This document shows, piece after piece, positions 53,501 through 60,132 of a stretch of DNA of 60,132 nucleotides. Position numbers and translations under genes: made by a program. The DNA is from Paraburkholderia phenoliruptrix (GTDB lineage: Bacteria; Pseudomonadota; Gammaproteobacteria; Burkholderiales; Burkholderiaceae): the NCBI RefSeq assembly GCF_019511605.1, contig NZ_JAEUAV010000033.1:1-60132 (forward strand), given 5' to 3'. Within the stretch, counting starts at the first letter, position 1. Each line of letters begins with the position of its first letter. A model generated the notes under the pieces. That model ran no database searches and was not told the origin of the DNA. It worked only from the letters and a program-made list of their open reading frames with translations.

Positions 53501-56500
53501 CGGCCGGCGCCATGTCGCTTGGCGCGACAACGGCGGTGGGCAATGTAAGCGCGAAGTCGACGGGCGGCAGCGTGAGCTTCGGCGGCGATCTGCAGTCCGG
53601 CGGCAACGTAACGCTTCAGGCCGCGAACAATGCGACGGTGGCGGGCGCGGTGTCGTCGATGGGCACCGTGAACATCAGCGGCGCGCAAGGCAATGTGAGC
53701 GTGGCGGGCGTGTCGTCCAACGGCGATACGACGATGAGTGCCGGACAGACGCTCTCGCTGAGCGGCACGAGCACCGTGGCGGGGCAGTTCACGCTGAGCG
53801 GCGGCAACGTCACGTTGAGCGGCTCGCAAGGCGGCTCGAAGAATGTGAGCGTGAGTGCGCAGGGGACGCTCGATGCGAGCGGCGCGTCTGTCGTGTCCAC
53901 GCAGAACATGCAGTTCAGCGGTACGAACGTGACATTGGGGACGGCGATTGCCGGCGGGGCGCTGACCGCGACGGCATCGAATCAGCTCTCTCTCGTGGGC
54001 GCGGCGGTGGATGCTGTCGGCGCAGCGACGCTGAGCGCAGGCAACGGCTTCTACAACGCGAGCCAGGTGCTCTCGGGCGGCGCGCTGTATGTGTCGGCAC
54101 CGAATCTGACAAACGCGGCGAATGCGTCGCTGGCGTCGACCACTACGACGACGATCAACGCGACGAACTTCACGAATGCGGGGCTCGTGAATGGTTCGAC
54201 CACCAATGTGACGGTGGCCGGCGCGCTCAACAACAGCGGCGGCTCGTTGATGGCGGTCAACAGCCTCAATGTGAATACGGGGACGCTCAACAATCAGAAC
54301 GGGATCATTTTCGCGGGCAATCCCAATGGGCCGGGTGGGCCGACTACGGGCGACGTCTCGCTGACCATCAACGGCGGCGACGGTTCTTTCTACAACGCTG
54401 GAGGCCAGTTGCTCGCGCAGCGCAACATGGGCATCAGCGCGATGAACATGGCGTTCGATCCCTCGCAGGGGACGATCAGCCAGGGCGGGCAGCTTTCGAT
54501 CACCGCCGGGTCGATCAGCAATAGCGGAACCTGGAATTACGGTGGACAGGGCGTGACGCTGACAGGCGTCTATGGCATCAACAACTACGGGACCATGACG
54601 GGGACCGCGCCGCTGACGCTGTCGACCAACGGCACGTTCACGAATTTTGGGCAGGTTACCGGCAGCAACGTTACGTTCAATGGGACGTTGAATAATGTTG
54701 CTGGGGCGGTGATGCATGCGGACGGCACGCTTGCGTTGAATGGGAATACCGTTAATCGCGGGACTGTGGAGGCCAGTGGGCTGCTGTCGGTCACTGGCGG
54801 GAATTACGACAACCAGGGTGCGACGACGCAATCAAAGGGGGATGCGAATTTTAATCTCTCAGGGACGTTGCTGAATACTGGTGGTTCTATTTTCGCGGGG
54901 AATAACGTCAATATTAGTGCGGGGGCGGTGGTTAATGATCAGACGGCGCCGAGTGCGCCAGTGACGACGACTGCAACGGTCACTGATCCCACGCTTCTAT
55001 GGTCAGCAGTTGCCGGGACCAAGACGTCCTGGTCGCTGCATCACGTAGGAACCGGAGACGGAGGCGAGCTCGCAGCCGGATCGACCACTGTCAGTGCGAC
55101 GCTCGGAGACGTCCTGTCGCCGCAAGGTAATGCGAGCGCCTCTTCGCCCGTGGCCGGATCAGGAACGGTCACCTTTTACGATCACGACGGAACATGGACG
55201 GTGGCGGATGGGCCCGACCCGACTGCGACTGGATCTGTCACCCTCTCTTTGCCCACGATTTCGCAAACGTCCGTGACACAGCAGCCGGGGACATCCGGCG
55301 TGATTTCCGCTGGTGGATCGATATCGCTAGTGGCGGGTTCGCTGTCTAACCAAGGTGGGCAAATCGCGGCGCAGGGCGATGTCACTCTCAATGTGCAGTC
55401 GCTCAGCAATGGTGCTGCTGCCGCCACCACAACCTATCAGACGGGACTGAGCGTTGACGCTGGGCAATTCTCGAGTTTCTTTGCGCAGTTGAAAGCGCTG
55501 GGCGTGATTACGGTGGCAGGTACCGGTAACCCGACCGGCACCAACTGCGATTCGCAAGGATACTGCACGGTCGGGGACGCACTTCCGCCGACACAATTTA
55601 ACATCGCACCGGGCGCAGCTCCCACCGCTACAGGATCAACTACAGTCTCGTTGCCGACAGGCATGATCGCGGCTGGCAGCAACCTGGCTATCTATGGCGG
55701 CAACCTCGCTAACGCGGGTTTGTTATATGCCGGCAATAACGTTCTGGTCGGCGCGGCGAGCCTGACGAACCAGGGCGGCAACCAGCAGAGTTCTTCGACG
55801 CAGACTGGTTGTGCGGCCGGTGTGCCAAGCACCGCGTGCGGCACTGCAGGCCACCTCCGCGGGTCGAATCCCACCACGACGACGTTCGGCTACAGCCAGA
55901 ACGACGCGACGATCTACGCCGGCCACGACCTGGTGATTGCCGCAGGCCAGATCAACAACACGTTCGGGAATCTGCTCGCGGGGCATGACATCGTAATTGG
56001 CGGTGTCGGTACAACCGCGAGTTCGACGACGCCCGCAACTAGCCTGAACAACACGTCGGGCAACATCGTCGCCGGCAACAACATAACGCTTAATGTGTCG
56101 GGCGCGATCACCAATAACCTGCCACCGCCGGTTCCCGTGCACGAGAATTACGGCATGAAGGAGCAGTATTCCGGCTGTATGACCGCTGGCGGTTACAAGG
56201 AGAGTTACTGCGAAGGTTATGTCGATCAGCAATCGGGTAGCTCGTCAGTCATCGGTGCAGGCAACAACCTGCAGATCAATGCGGGAAGTCTGACTAACAT
56301 CGGTAGCCTGATCGCTGCGGGCAATACGGCGACCATCGCGGTGGCTGGCCCCGTCGTCAATGAAGCGCAGACACTGAATGCCTACTGGCACTCGCATTGG
56401 GTCCAGGAAACGGGCCTGTTCAGCAGCGACAAGCGTCATGATGTCTGGGCCTGCGGCTCACCTGCGGAATGCACGGCGCTCTATGGCAGCGCGTACACAA

Positions 56501-59088
56501 GCGCTGGCGGGACGATTGATCCGCCACAGCCGATCGGGAACATTGCTGCGACAATCCAGGCGCCGAACCTGTCGATCACTTCCGGCGGTCAGATCCAGAA
56601 CGTCGGCAATGTAATCGGCACGTCCGTGACCCTGACGGGTCAGAAACTCATCAATGGCATTACGACGGCGAACACTTATACACCGCGCGTCAATGCTCCG
56701 TCGCAGGTCATTTCCCTCAGCCCGGTGACGCTGCCTGGGTTGAACCTTGGGGTGCCACGCACCGTGGGCGGCGCTCTTCCGACGCCGGTCGCAGGCAAGG
56801 CATCGTTTGTCGACAGCTCGCTGGGTAGCTCAGCAATCGGCAATCTGGGCCCGCAGAACCTGCTTGATGCCCTGCCGCCGCGCTTGCAGCCAGGCTCAAC
56901 ACTCTTCTATTACAACCCGCAGGAAGAAGACCTGATGCTGCAGCAGGCCGCATTGCAGCAGACGGGCAAGGCGAGCTTCATCGACGGGCTGACGTATGAC
57001 AGTACGAAGGCCAGGTCCGTTACTGAGCAGGAGAAGCAGTATCTGTATCAGAACGCCCTCGACTACGCTACGGCAAACAATCTACAGCTGGGCGTAGCGC
57101 TCACGCAGGCGCAGATCAACGCTCTCGACAAGCCGATGCTCTGGTATGTCGAGCAGACGGTACCGGACCCGTCGTGCACGGCGACGGGCGTAGCTGCGTG
57201 TCCGACGATCACTGCGCTGATGCCGCAGGTTTATCTGCCGAGCGATACGAGTGCGATGTCGGCCGGTGGCAACATCACGGGCACCGACGTCACCCTTAAC
57301 TTCAACAAGGACGGCGGCAGCGTCCTGAATACCGGAAGTATCACGGCTTCCGACACGCTGACGGTCAATACCGGCACGCTCACCAATCAGGCGAATCAGG
57401 TCAACATTGGTGAGATCTGGGGATATGTAAAAGACGCCGGTTACTCAAAAACGACCGGCACGGAGGTACAGCCGGGCGGGTTCATGAGCGCGGCCAACAT
57501 GGACCTGAACGTGCAGACGCTCAGCCAGATCGGTGGTGCGCTGCAGAAGCTCGACGCGGATGGGGCAGTTGATCCAGCCGGAACACAAGAATTGCTGGCG
57601 AGTCTGCAGCAGCAGCTTGGTGGGGCTTTCGCGCAGACGACGGTACACGATGACATTCATACGGATTTCGTTGCGCAGGGCGGAGGGGTTCCGACGGTCG
57701 TCGTCGCTGCGATTGCAATTGCCGCTTCCATCGTCACCGGAGGAGCGACGCTTGCAGCGCTGGGGCCGGTTCTATCGGGGGCGCTTGCAGGGGCGATGGG
57801 CGCGTTCGTGTCTCAGGCGTTCTCTGGAAACGGCATCGACATCCTGCAGATTGCGGAGGCAGGCGCGGTTGCTGCACTAACGGCAGGCGCTTTTTCGGCA
57901 GCAAATGTCGGCGGCGCGGAAGCTCTTCAGCAGGTGGGCAGCAAGATCGCCAGTGGCTCAATTACAGCGACCGAGGTTGGCAGCGCGATCGGACTGATTG
58001 CTGAGCGAAGTGTAATCACTGCGGGGATCGACACGGCGATCTACGGGGGGAGTTTCGCGAACGCACTGCAATACTCAGCGCTCAGCGATGTGGCTGCCGT
58101 GGGTGCGGGGGCAATCGGGGCTGCGTCGCAAAACGATAAGTCATGGATGGCCCAAGGGAGCCCGGGTTATGTGCTGGCTCATGCGGGCTTGGGTTGCGCA
58201 ATATCGGCCGCGGAGGGAACCGGTTGTGCCGGGGGGGCGATTGGCGGGGCGGTCAGTGCGGCGTTCTCGCCGGACTTAGTGAAGGCGGTCGACCCGACGG
58301 GCGCGCCGCTTGATCCGGGCCAGCAGGCGGCATTGGCAGCGTTCGCGACGCTGGCAGGGGGTGGCCTTGCCGGTCTCGCCGGTCAAAATGCGATGGCTGG
58401 GGCGACGGCCGCGCAGAACGAGGCGCTGAACAACACGGGGGACCATGCGGCCGACGCGGCGAAAAAAGGCGGCCTGCTGAACGCGTTCGGCACCTGGCTG
58501 CAGAACACCTACGGCGATCCGGTGGGTTCCTTCCAGAACTGGGGTAACCAGTTCCTAGGTCTGGTGACGTCCAACAACGGACAGACGCCACCGTCTGATC
58601 CGAATCCACTGGTGCAGGCAAATAATGGAAATCCGCCGAACACTGGGGCGTCGCCGGTGACGCCAGCGGTGCCCGTATGTGATCCACCGGTTTGCACGAT
58701 GATCCCTGGTGCACCGGGTACGCCGAGCCACATAACGCTTTCGAGCGGCAACGGTAGCGGAGACACGGTAGGCGGACAAGGTTCTTCGACGGACAATGGG
58801 CGCGTTGAGATTGACGACTCGCGAGCCGGGCACATCTTCCGCGATTCGGACGGACATATTAGTGACACTCCGGCCAATCGGCAGCTTCTTGAAAGTGTCG
58901 CGAACGATCCGTCGGCTGTACTAGGAACGGATAAGTACGGCACCACGTGGGCTGCCAAAATAAATCCGGACGGGACCCAAACATGGGTAGGTATTCGGGG
59001 TGGTAAGGTTAGCTACGGTGGAATTAACCAAACGCCAAAGTCATTTAATCCTCAAACAGGGTTGGCCTCACCCACGAGGCCGGGGTAA
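47566..59088 (+). CDS. Giant TpsA / CdiA-like contact-dependent inhibition exoprotein
   Basis: This 3840-residue protein has a long atypical leader (about 110 residues, basic/His-rich then hydrophobic). A TPS domain follows, with both hallmark motifs, NPNL at 183-186 and NPNGI at 226-230. A very long beta-helix shaft includes about seven copies of a 183-residue supermodule. A middle part around residues 2640-3020 contains several cysteine pairs. A hydrophobic pre-toxin region follows (about 3365-3615). After the landmark NEALNN near 3618, the last 220 residues form a variable C-terminus ending in a compact domain (RVEIDDSRAGHIFRD..., from 3745). The layout matches CdiA-type toxins. The likely nuclease nature of the tip is inference, and I cannot name its family. 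Confidence 0.9.
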   Translation: MNASTRNALRQLEQNLHAHDERHERGMQSARERWSVPTPARVYRVWQRAVSALVALTLFAGPLSVTFEQSRDAAGVLAAGSQRLDDDAWQQILDLAGLRVRFVMQEAQAAPIVDPTAPISFQPKITQSTGANGGVPVVNITAPNAAGISLNQYQSFNIDPVGLILNNSLMSGTSLTGGDVQANPNLSGRTASVIVNQVTSTGAAFASLLNGPLEVFGAPATVIIANPNGITTNGTGFTNTIGVTLSTGTPQFLSDLKGTVSDFNNAQAVGYSVTGGHIQIEGNAGVNGPGAGIEGTVGTIDLIGETIGINAPLYAGQRINAIAGRQFVLPSAVASSGTTYATSSNGAQNTASAINSANGRANNGLAIDATAFGAMTAGQIQVIGTAAGMGVRTDAQMAANTGDLLLSSNGDLTVNGSAAQQQATLQASGNLAMTGAHVGVTGYTINANGDVTSSGTIQTGGKLAVSAGGSVNVANAQSNGDAALKGGANVTLGDVQTGGALAVSAQGNDGAGDINLNGTSVVSGATNLQAARDINFNGQTNSGTLQATAQRNVNSSAALQTSGELALNATQGNVNAGGTVKSGSGLALASGQNVNVSGQVTAQNAVTVAVGQDLAVTGSLASGTTLSANVARDVSVAGSLLVGTDAQINAARNVDVPGVVIVQQDGVVNAQNNLTGSGSLAFGQNGTLTTGQDVAFTGKLLANGLQVSAGNNASVADVQAGGTFSIAANGLTSNPAGGGDVSFNGNAAVVGATNVQAARDVTVNGTLAGGSKVALTAQRNVTVATSGTVQAVGDLAVAAVNGNVSSSGTMNGAANLSVSGAQDVALTGATSVTGDTTLKAGHDIVIGGTLAGQGAATLDAGHDVSAGGSSGFVKDTSITAANDLSVTGSLQGAAVSLSAGQSVTLNNVQANNALQVTASGGTLAVNGLVASLSTASLSSGGDTSVSGALQSANALSVTSGGNTTVAGSVASNGDVTLKNANGSLVSTGNIQSGDNLLIDAAHSVDLGTQGTSALADLTVKAGQNLTMNGSVVAQGNGTLSAGGNIAGAAASAFGLAANVASGGDTNLTGSLRGGTVQTTAGGSASLHDVQAASGLALAANNDLNITGAVTGGAAVALNAGQNIGISGSIQAANDTTLGAQNGNVTSTGTIASNGAFNAQAGSDINLGGTTSAALDTTLTATRDINVTGMLAGQGQGSATAGRDIGGAGTMTFAQAATLAAGRDVAQGGLIQGQSVQVTAAGNIATNNVESASTVALTANGTNTANGPGNVTVNGSVAAAAAVSTTARNDVSVASTGKIASGTTVGINAQHDINIAGAVESVGNTLLTAQQGSLNATGGINSGGTLDIATGLDLSLGASTSAVGDATLNAGRDALLNGLLIGEANGSVTAGHNIGGAGTQAFTQAASFTAQHDIALTGGVQASEVSAIGGNNAALHDVHSSSTLTLSANGNAGGGDAAITGTATAPGVVTLSGARDVLVSGSLTTGDSLTLTALRDVSASGTLQTTAGDLTATTATGSIALTGTTTTSGALTLNSALDTRLGGQINAARDVTVQAGRDIALSGTLAGQLGGSLTASHDIAGAGAAAFAQAATLDASHDVALTGALQGASVTVTGGNNAGLGSVQAVTGNASVTANGNATGGDVTIGGAATALGALAVQAARDVSVGGAINTGSTTTIDATRNIALADVNSAGNLTFAATNGNASAANVTTQGNLTGSAGQALTVSGATTVGGNAQLASGGNMTLTGGIGAQSTGTLTAGGSISAASVAFGQQATLSAGGSIGVSGAVATNGALNATAGNDLSLGSAQAGGALALQAQGHNGAGDVKVNGALASGSTATINAARDATIGGNASSTGTLAVSAGRNVTANGTIGANGDVTLTATSGNLAVGGPITSQGNLNANSGGALALNGELVNGNTTLAAGSTATLTGTFLGLGLANINAGGAVNGGGSLTFGKDITVGAGSGITLGAIQGAGQFTATSAGAMSLGATTAVGNVSAKSTGGSVSFGGDLQSGGNVTLQAANNATVAGAVSSMGTVNISGAQGNVSVAGVSSNGDTTMSAGQTLSLSGTSTVAGQFTLSGGNVTLSGSQGGSKNVSVSAQGTLDASGASVVSTQNMQFSGTNVTLGTAIAGGALTATASNQLSLVGAAVDAVGAATLSAGNGFYNASQVLSGGALYVSAPNLTNAANASLASTTTTTINATNFTNAGLVNGSTTNVTVAGALNNSGGSLMAVNSLNVNTGTLNNQNGIIFAGNPNGPGGPTTGDVSLTINGGDGSFYNAGGQLLAQRNMGISAMNMAFDPSQGTISQGGQLSITAGSISNSGTWNYGGQGVTLTGVYGINNYGTMTGTAPLTLSTNGTFTNFGQVTGSNVTFNGTLNNVAGAVMHADGTLALNGNTVNRGTVEASGLLSVTGGNYDNQGATTQSKGDANFNLSGTLLNTGGSIFAGNNVNISAGAVVNDQTAPSAPVTTTATVTDPTLLWSAVAGTKTSWSLHHVGTGDGGELAAGSTTVSATLGDVLSPQGNASASSPVAGSGTVTFYDHDGTWTVADGPDPTATGSVTLSLPTISQTSVTQQPGTSGVISAGGSISLVAGSLSNQGGQIAAQGDVTLNVQSLSNGAAAATTTYQTGLSVDAGQFSSFFAQLKALGVITVAGTGNPTGTNCDSQGYCTVGDALPPTQFNIAPGAAPTATGSTTVSLPTGMIAAGSNLAIYGGNLANAGLLYAGNNVLVGAASLTNQGGNQQSSSTQTGCAAGVPSTACGTAGHLRGSNPTTTTFGYSQNDATIYAGHDLVIAAGQINNTFGNLLAGHDIVIGGVGTTASSTTPATSLNNTSGNIVAGNNITLNVSGAITNNLPPPVPVHENYGMKEQYSGCMTAGGYKESYCEGYVDQQSGSSSVIGAGNNLQINAGSLTNIGSLIAAGNTATIAVAGPVVNEAQTLNAYWHSHWVQETGLFSSDKRHDVWACGSPAECTALYGSAYTSAGGTIDPPQPIGNIAATIQAPNLSITSGGQIQNVGNVIGTSVTLTGQKLINGITTANTYTPRVNAPSQVISLSPVTLPGLNLGVPRTVGGALPTPVAGKASFVDSSLGSSAIGNLGPQNLLDALPPRLQPGSTLFYYNPQEEDLMLQQAALQQTGKASFIDGLTYDSTKARSVTEQEKQYLYQNALDYATANNLQLGVALTQAQINALDKPMLWYVEQTVPDPSCTATGVAACPTITALMPQVYLPSDTSAMSAGGNITGTDVTLNFNKDGGSVLNTGSITASDTLTVNTGTLTNQANQVNIGEIWGYVKDAGYSKTTGTEVQPGGFMSAANMDLNVQTLSQIGGALQKLDADGAVDPAGTQELLASLQQQLGGAFAQTTVHDDIHTDFVAQGGGVPTVVVAAIAIAASIVTGGATLAALGPVLSGALAGAMGAFVSQAFSGNGIDILQIAEAGAVAALTAGAFSAANVGGAEALQQVGSKIASGSITATEVGSAIGLIAERSVITAGIDTAIYGGSFANALQYSALSDVAAVGAGAIGAASQNDKSWMAQGSPGYVLAHAGLGCAISAAEGTGCAGGAIGGAVSAAFSPDLVKAVDPTGAPLDPGQQAALAAFATLAGGGLAGLAGQNAMAGATAAQNEALNNTGDHAADAAKKGGLLNAFGTWLQNTYGDPVGSFQNWGNQFLGLVTSNNGQTPPSDPNPLVQANNGNPPNTGASPVTPAVPVCDPPVCTMIPGAPGTPSHITLSSGNGSGDTVGGQGSSTDNGRVEIDDSRAGHIFRDSDGHISDTPANRQLLESVANDPSAVLGTDKYGTTWAAKINPDGTQTWVGIRGGKVSYGGINQTPKSFNPQTGLASPTRPG
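49590..53040 (+). repeat. Supermodule repeat array inside the giant tpsA
   Basis: A recurring block (GAGxxxFxQxATLxAGxDVxxTGxLQGxxV...VQAxxxLxLxANG) restarts near 49,590, 50,163, 50,705, 51,180, 51,748, 52,308 and 52,855, i.e. about every 550 bp (183 residues). The copies have diverged but keep the same order of motifs. Such an array can change length by recombination. Confidence 0.75.
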
Positions 59089-59093
59089 GTGAG

Positions 59094-59306
59094 ATGGATG
59101 ATTCATTGACGACCACAGAAGCCTTCCGTGCGATGTTGATCTTCTTAGATCGCTATTACGAGAGAGGAGGTGGCCAAAGCGAGGACATCGCGACTCTATT
59201 GAGTGGAATATCGCAAACGGTCTGGGCTGACGGCAGTACGAACGATCCAGCCCAATGGCAAGACTGGTTGGACGCTGTTCGAGCAGCGAGAGATGAAGGT
59301 GCATAG
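59094..59306 (+). CDS. Probable immunity protein of the CdiA-like toxin
   Basis: This 70-residue acidic cytoplasmic protein (TTTEAFRAMLIFLDRYYER, EDIATLLSGI, DPAQWQDWLDAVRAA) starts 5 nt after the toxin stop, so translation is coupled. Similar small proteins with an EAxxAMxxFLxxYY start and a DPAxWxxW end stand behind polymorphic toxins in other proteobacteria, as far as I remember. It should bind the toxin tip and protect the producer. No signal peptide is present, which agrees with a toxin acting in the cytoplasm. Confidence 0.8.
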   Translation: MDDSLTTTEAFRAMLIFLDRYYERGGGQSEDIATLLSGISQTVWADGSTNDPAQWQDWLDAVRAARDEGA

Positions 59307-59368
59307 GGCGAGTACTTGAGCACTGGCAAGAACCCGACGACGGCCGGGTTCGCTCTTTATGTGGCCGT

Positions 59369-59530
59369 TCAAGCGTGGATGATGACGAGCCTGCCGAGCT
59401 GAACCTCGACCTTGAGGCGCTGGTGAGGCTTGAAGCCCGCATGCTCGAGCCAACGGCCAGAGAGCTTGAGCCAAGGCACGAGGGGTGGGTTGTTGGTGCG
59501 TCGCCGAGGCGAGTAAACAACGGGCCGCAC
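59369..59530 (-). CDS. SymE-like toxin, short or decayed
   Basis: A 53-codon frame from a GTG at 59530 reads VVYSPRRR, NNPPLVPWLKLSGRWLEHAG and FKPHQRLKVEVQLGRLVIIHA. This matches the core of SymE-family proteins (P.l.l.G.WLe.AGF, basic strand, G.lvi). SymE is a SpoVT/AbrB-fold toxin in an antisense-RNA type I system. Upstream of the GTG the frame hits stops within a few codons, so the N-terminus is short or lost. It points toward the immunity gene from the opposite strand. Such genes are often found behind Rhs or CDI loci. Confidence 0.6.
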   Translation of the reverse strand: MRPVVYSPRRRTNNPPLVPWLKLSGRWLEHAGFKPHQRLKVEVQLGRLVIIHA

Positions 59531-59539
59531 GTGGCGGAA

Positions 59540-60132
59540 GGTGTTGAATTAGCGCATTCAATCGGACATGCAGTTCGCTTGCGTACGAGCTGGCGCTTGA
59601 GGACCTAGGTGATCCGGGCGCACTCCAGATGGTCATCAGCCGCCGCGTGAATGAGAGCGACGCATGCGCACTTTGCGCGAGCGAGAGCGCACGGAGGGCG
59701 CTTGGTGGGCTTGGGCCCGATCGCGCAGCAGTTTGCGCTCAAGAATGACGGACTACGGGCGTTACTCATCGCAAACAAACGCCGCCTGCTGGGTCCCGAG
59801 GGCGGAGCACCACATCGCGTAATGTGGGTTTAACAACACCATCGTGCATGGGGCGCAGTACGATCCGCAGTTCGGGGTGTGCGGCCCAGCAGCATGAGCG
59901 CATACCACGGCCGGGAGGTCTTTCCCGCAATGGGGCACGCGAAGGGGTATCCAAGGACGATGGAGCTTCGCAAGACTGCTCCATGCACCGTTCGGTAAGC
60001 TGGTAAATCTGGCTCTTCGGCGGGTCATTTCTGCATCGGCGCTAACATCTGTGAAGCGGCGCTGCCATCGGGGGACCCGGAAACGCTCAGACCCTCTGCT
60101 ACTACCCCGCAGCGCCTCCCGCCCAACTACCC
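59540..60132. other. Right end of window, no intact gene recognised
   Basis: About 0.6 kb with only short frames on both strands and none resembling a known family. The mosaic of broken frames looks like decayed mobile or toxin DNA, but I cannot name the source. Confidence 0.5.

Noticed and set aside
53266..54831. 521-codon antisense frame within the giant tpsA
   Set aside because: The repeats and high GC of the coding strand keep the reverse frame open. The product is Arg-rich and repetitive, with no start signal or family.

Overview
The window reads as a chromosomal segment of a beta-proteobacterium of the Burkholderia sensu lato group, most likely Paraburkholderia. The evidence is the high GC content, the 3' end of a Burkholderia-type 5S rRNA at the left edge, a DUF3563 microprotein, the ftrABCD ferrous-iron locus, a BdhA-patatin pair, and Burkholderia-like VgrG and two-partner-secretion proteins. 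The species assignment is inference from recognised families, not a database result.

Positions 1-34,210 are core-like. An rRNA operon end is followed by a copper pair (HMA chaperone, CueR with a textbook MerR dyad), a DUF3563 microprotein, an orphan ABC substrate-binding protein, rlmJ, an aldo/keto reductase, bdhA plus a patatin, an aromatic aminotransferase and uvrB. An iron block follows. It holds ftrABCD (ferrous iron import), hemP and, after a stress/thiol group (DUF1857, OsmC, pirin/LysR), a bfd-[20-aa membrane microprotein]-tonB-exbB-exbD cluster and bfr. Three Fur-box-like dyads sit before ftrA, hemP and bfd, so these loci probably respond to iron together. Central metabolism then follows: murI, fumA, UPF0114, a DMT exporter, acs, and a DUF485/sodium-solute symporter pair probably for acetate uptake. 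A tRNA-Ser(GGA) closes this part.

Positions 34,211-60,132 are accessory and largely about competition between cells. After about 0.9 kb without a clear gene comes a type VI secretion cassette: VgrG, a large modular cell-wall-hydrolase-like effector (5' end apparently frameshifted), a periplasmic LprI-like lysozyme-inhibitor homologue as probable immunity protein, and a PAAR tip. Next is a two-partner secretion locus: a short TpsA, its TpsB transporter, a periplasmic parvulin, and a 3840-residue TpsA. The large TpsA has a CdiA-like C-terminal toxin region and is followed after 5 nt by a small probable immunity gene. A short SymE-like frame lies convergently behind it, and the remaining 0.6 kb looks degenerate.

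Most promising points: the VgrG/hydrolase/LprI-like/PAAR cassette with its frameshift and composition break; the microprotein before tonB; the hidden SymE-like frame; the twin TpsA architecture with a built-in parvulin; and short tandem repeats with 10- or 20-bp periods in three intergenic regions. No CRISPR array, integrase or intact insertion sequence was seen.
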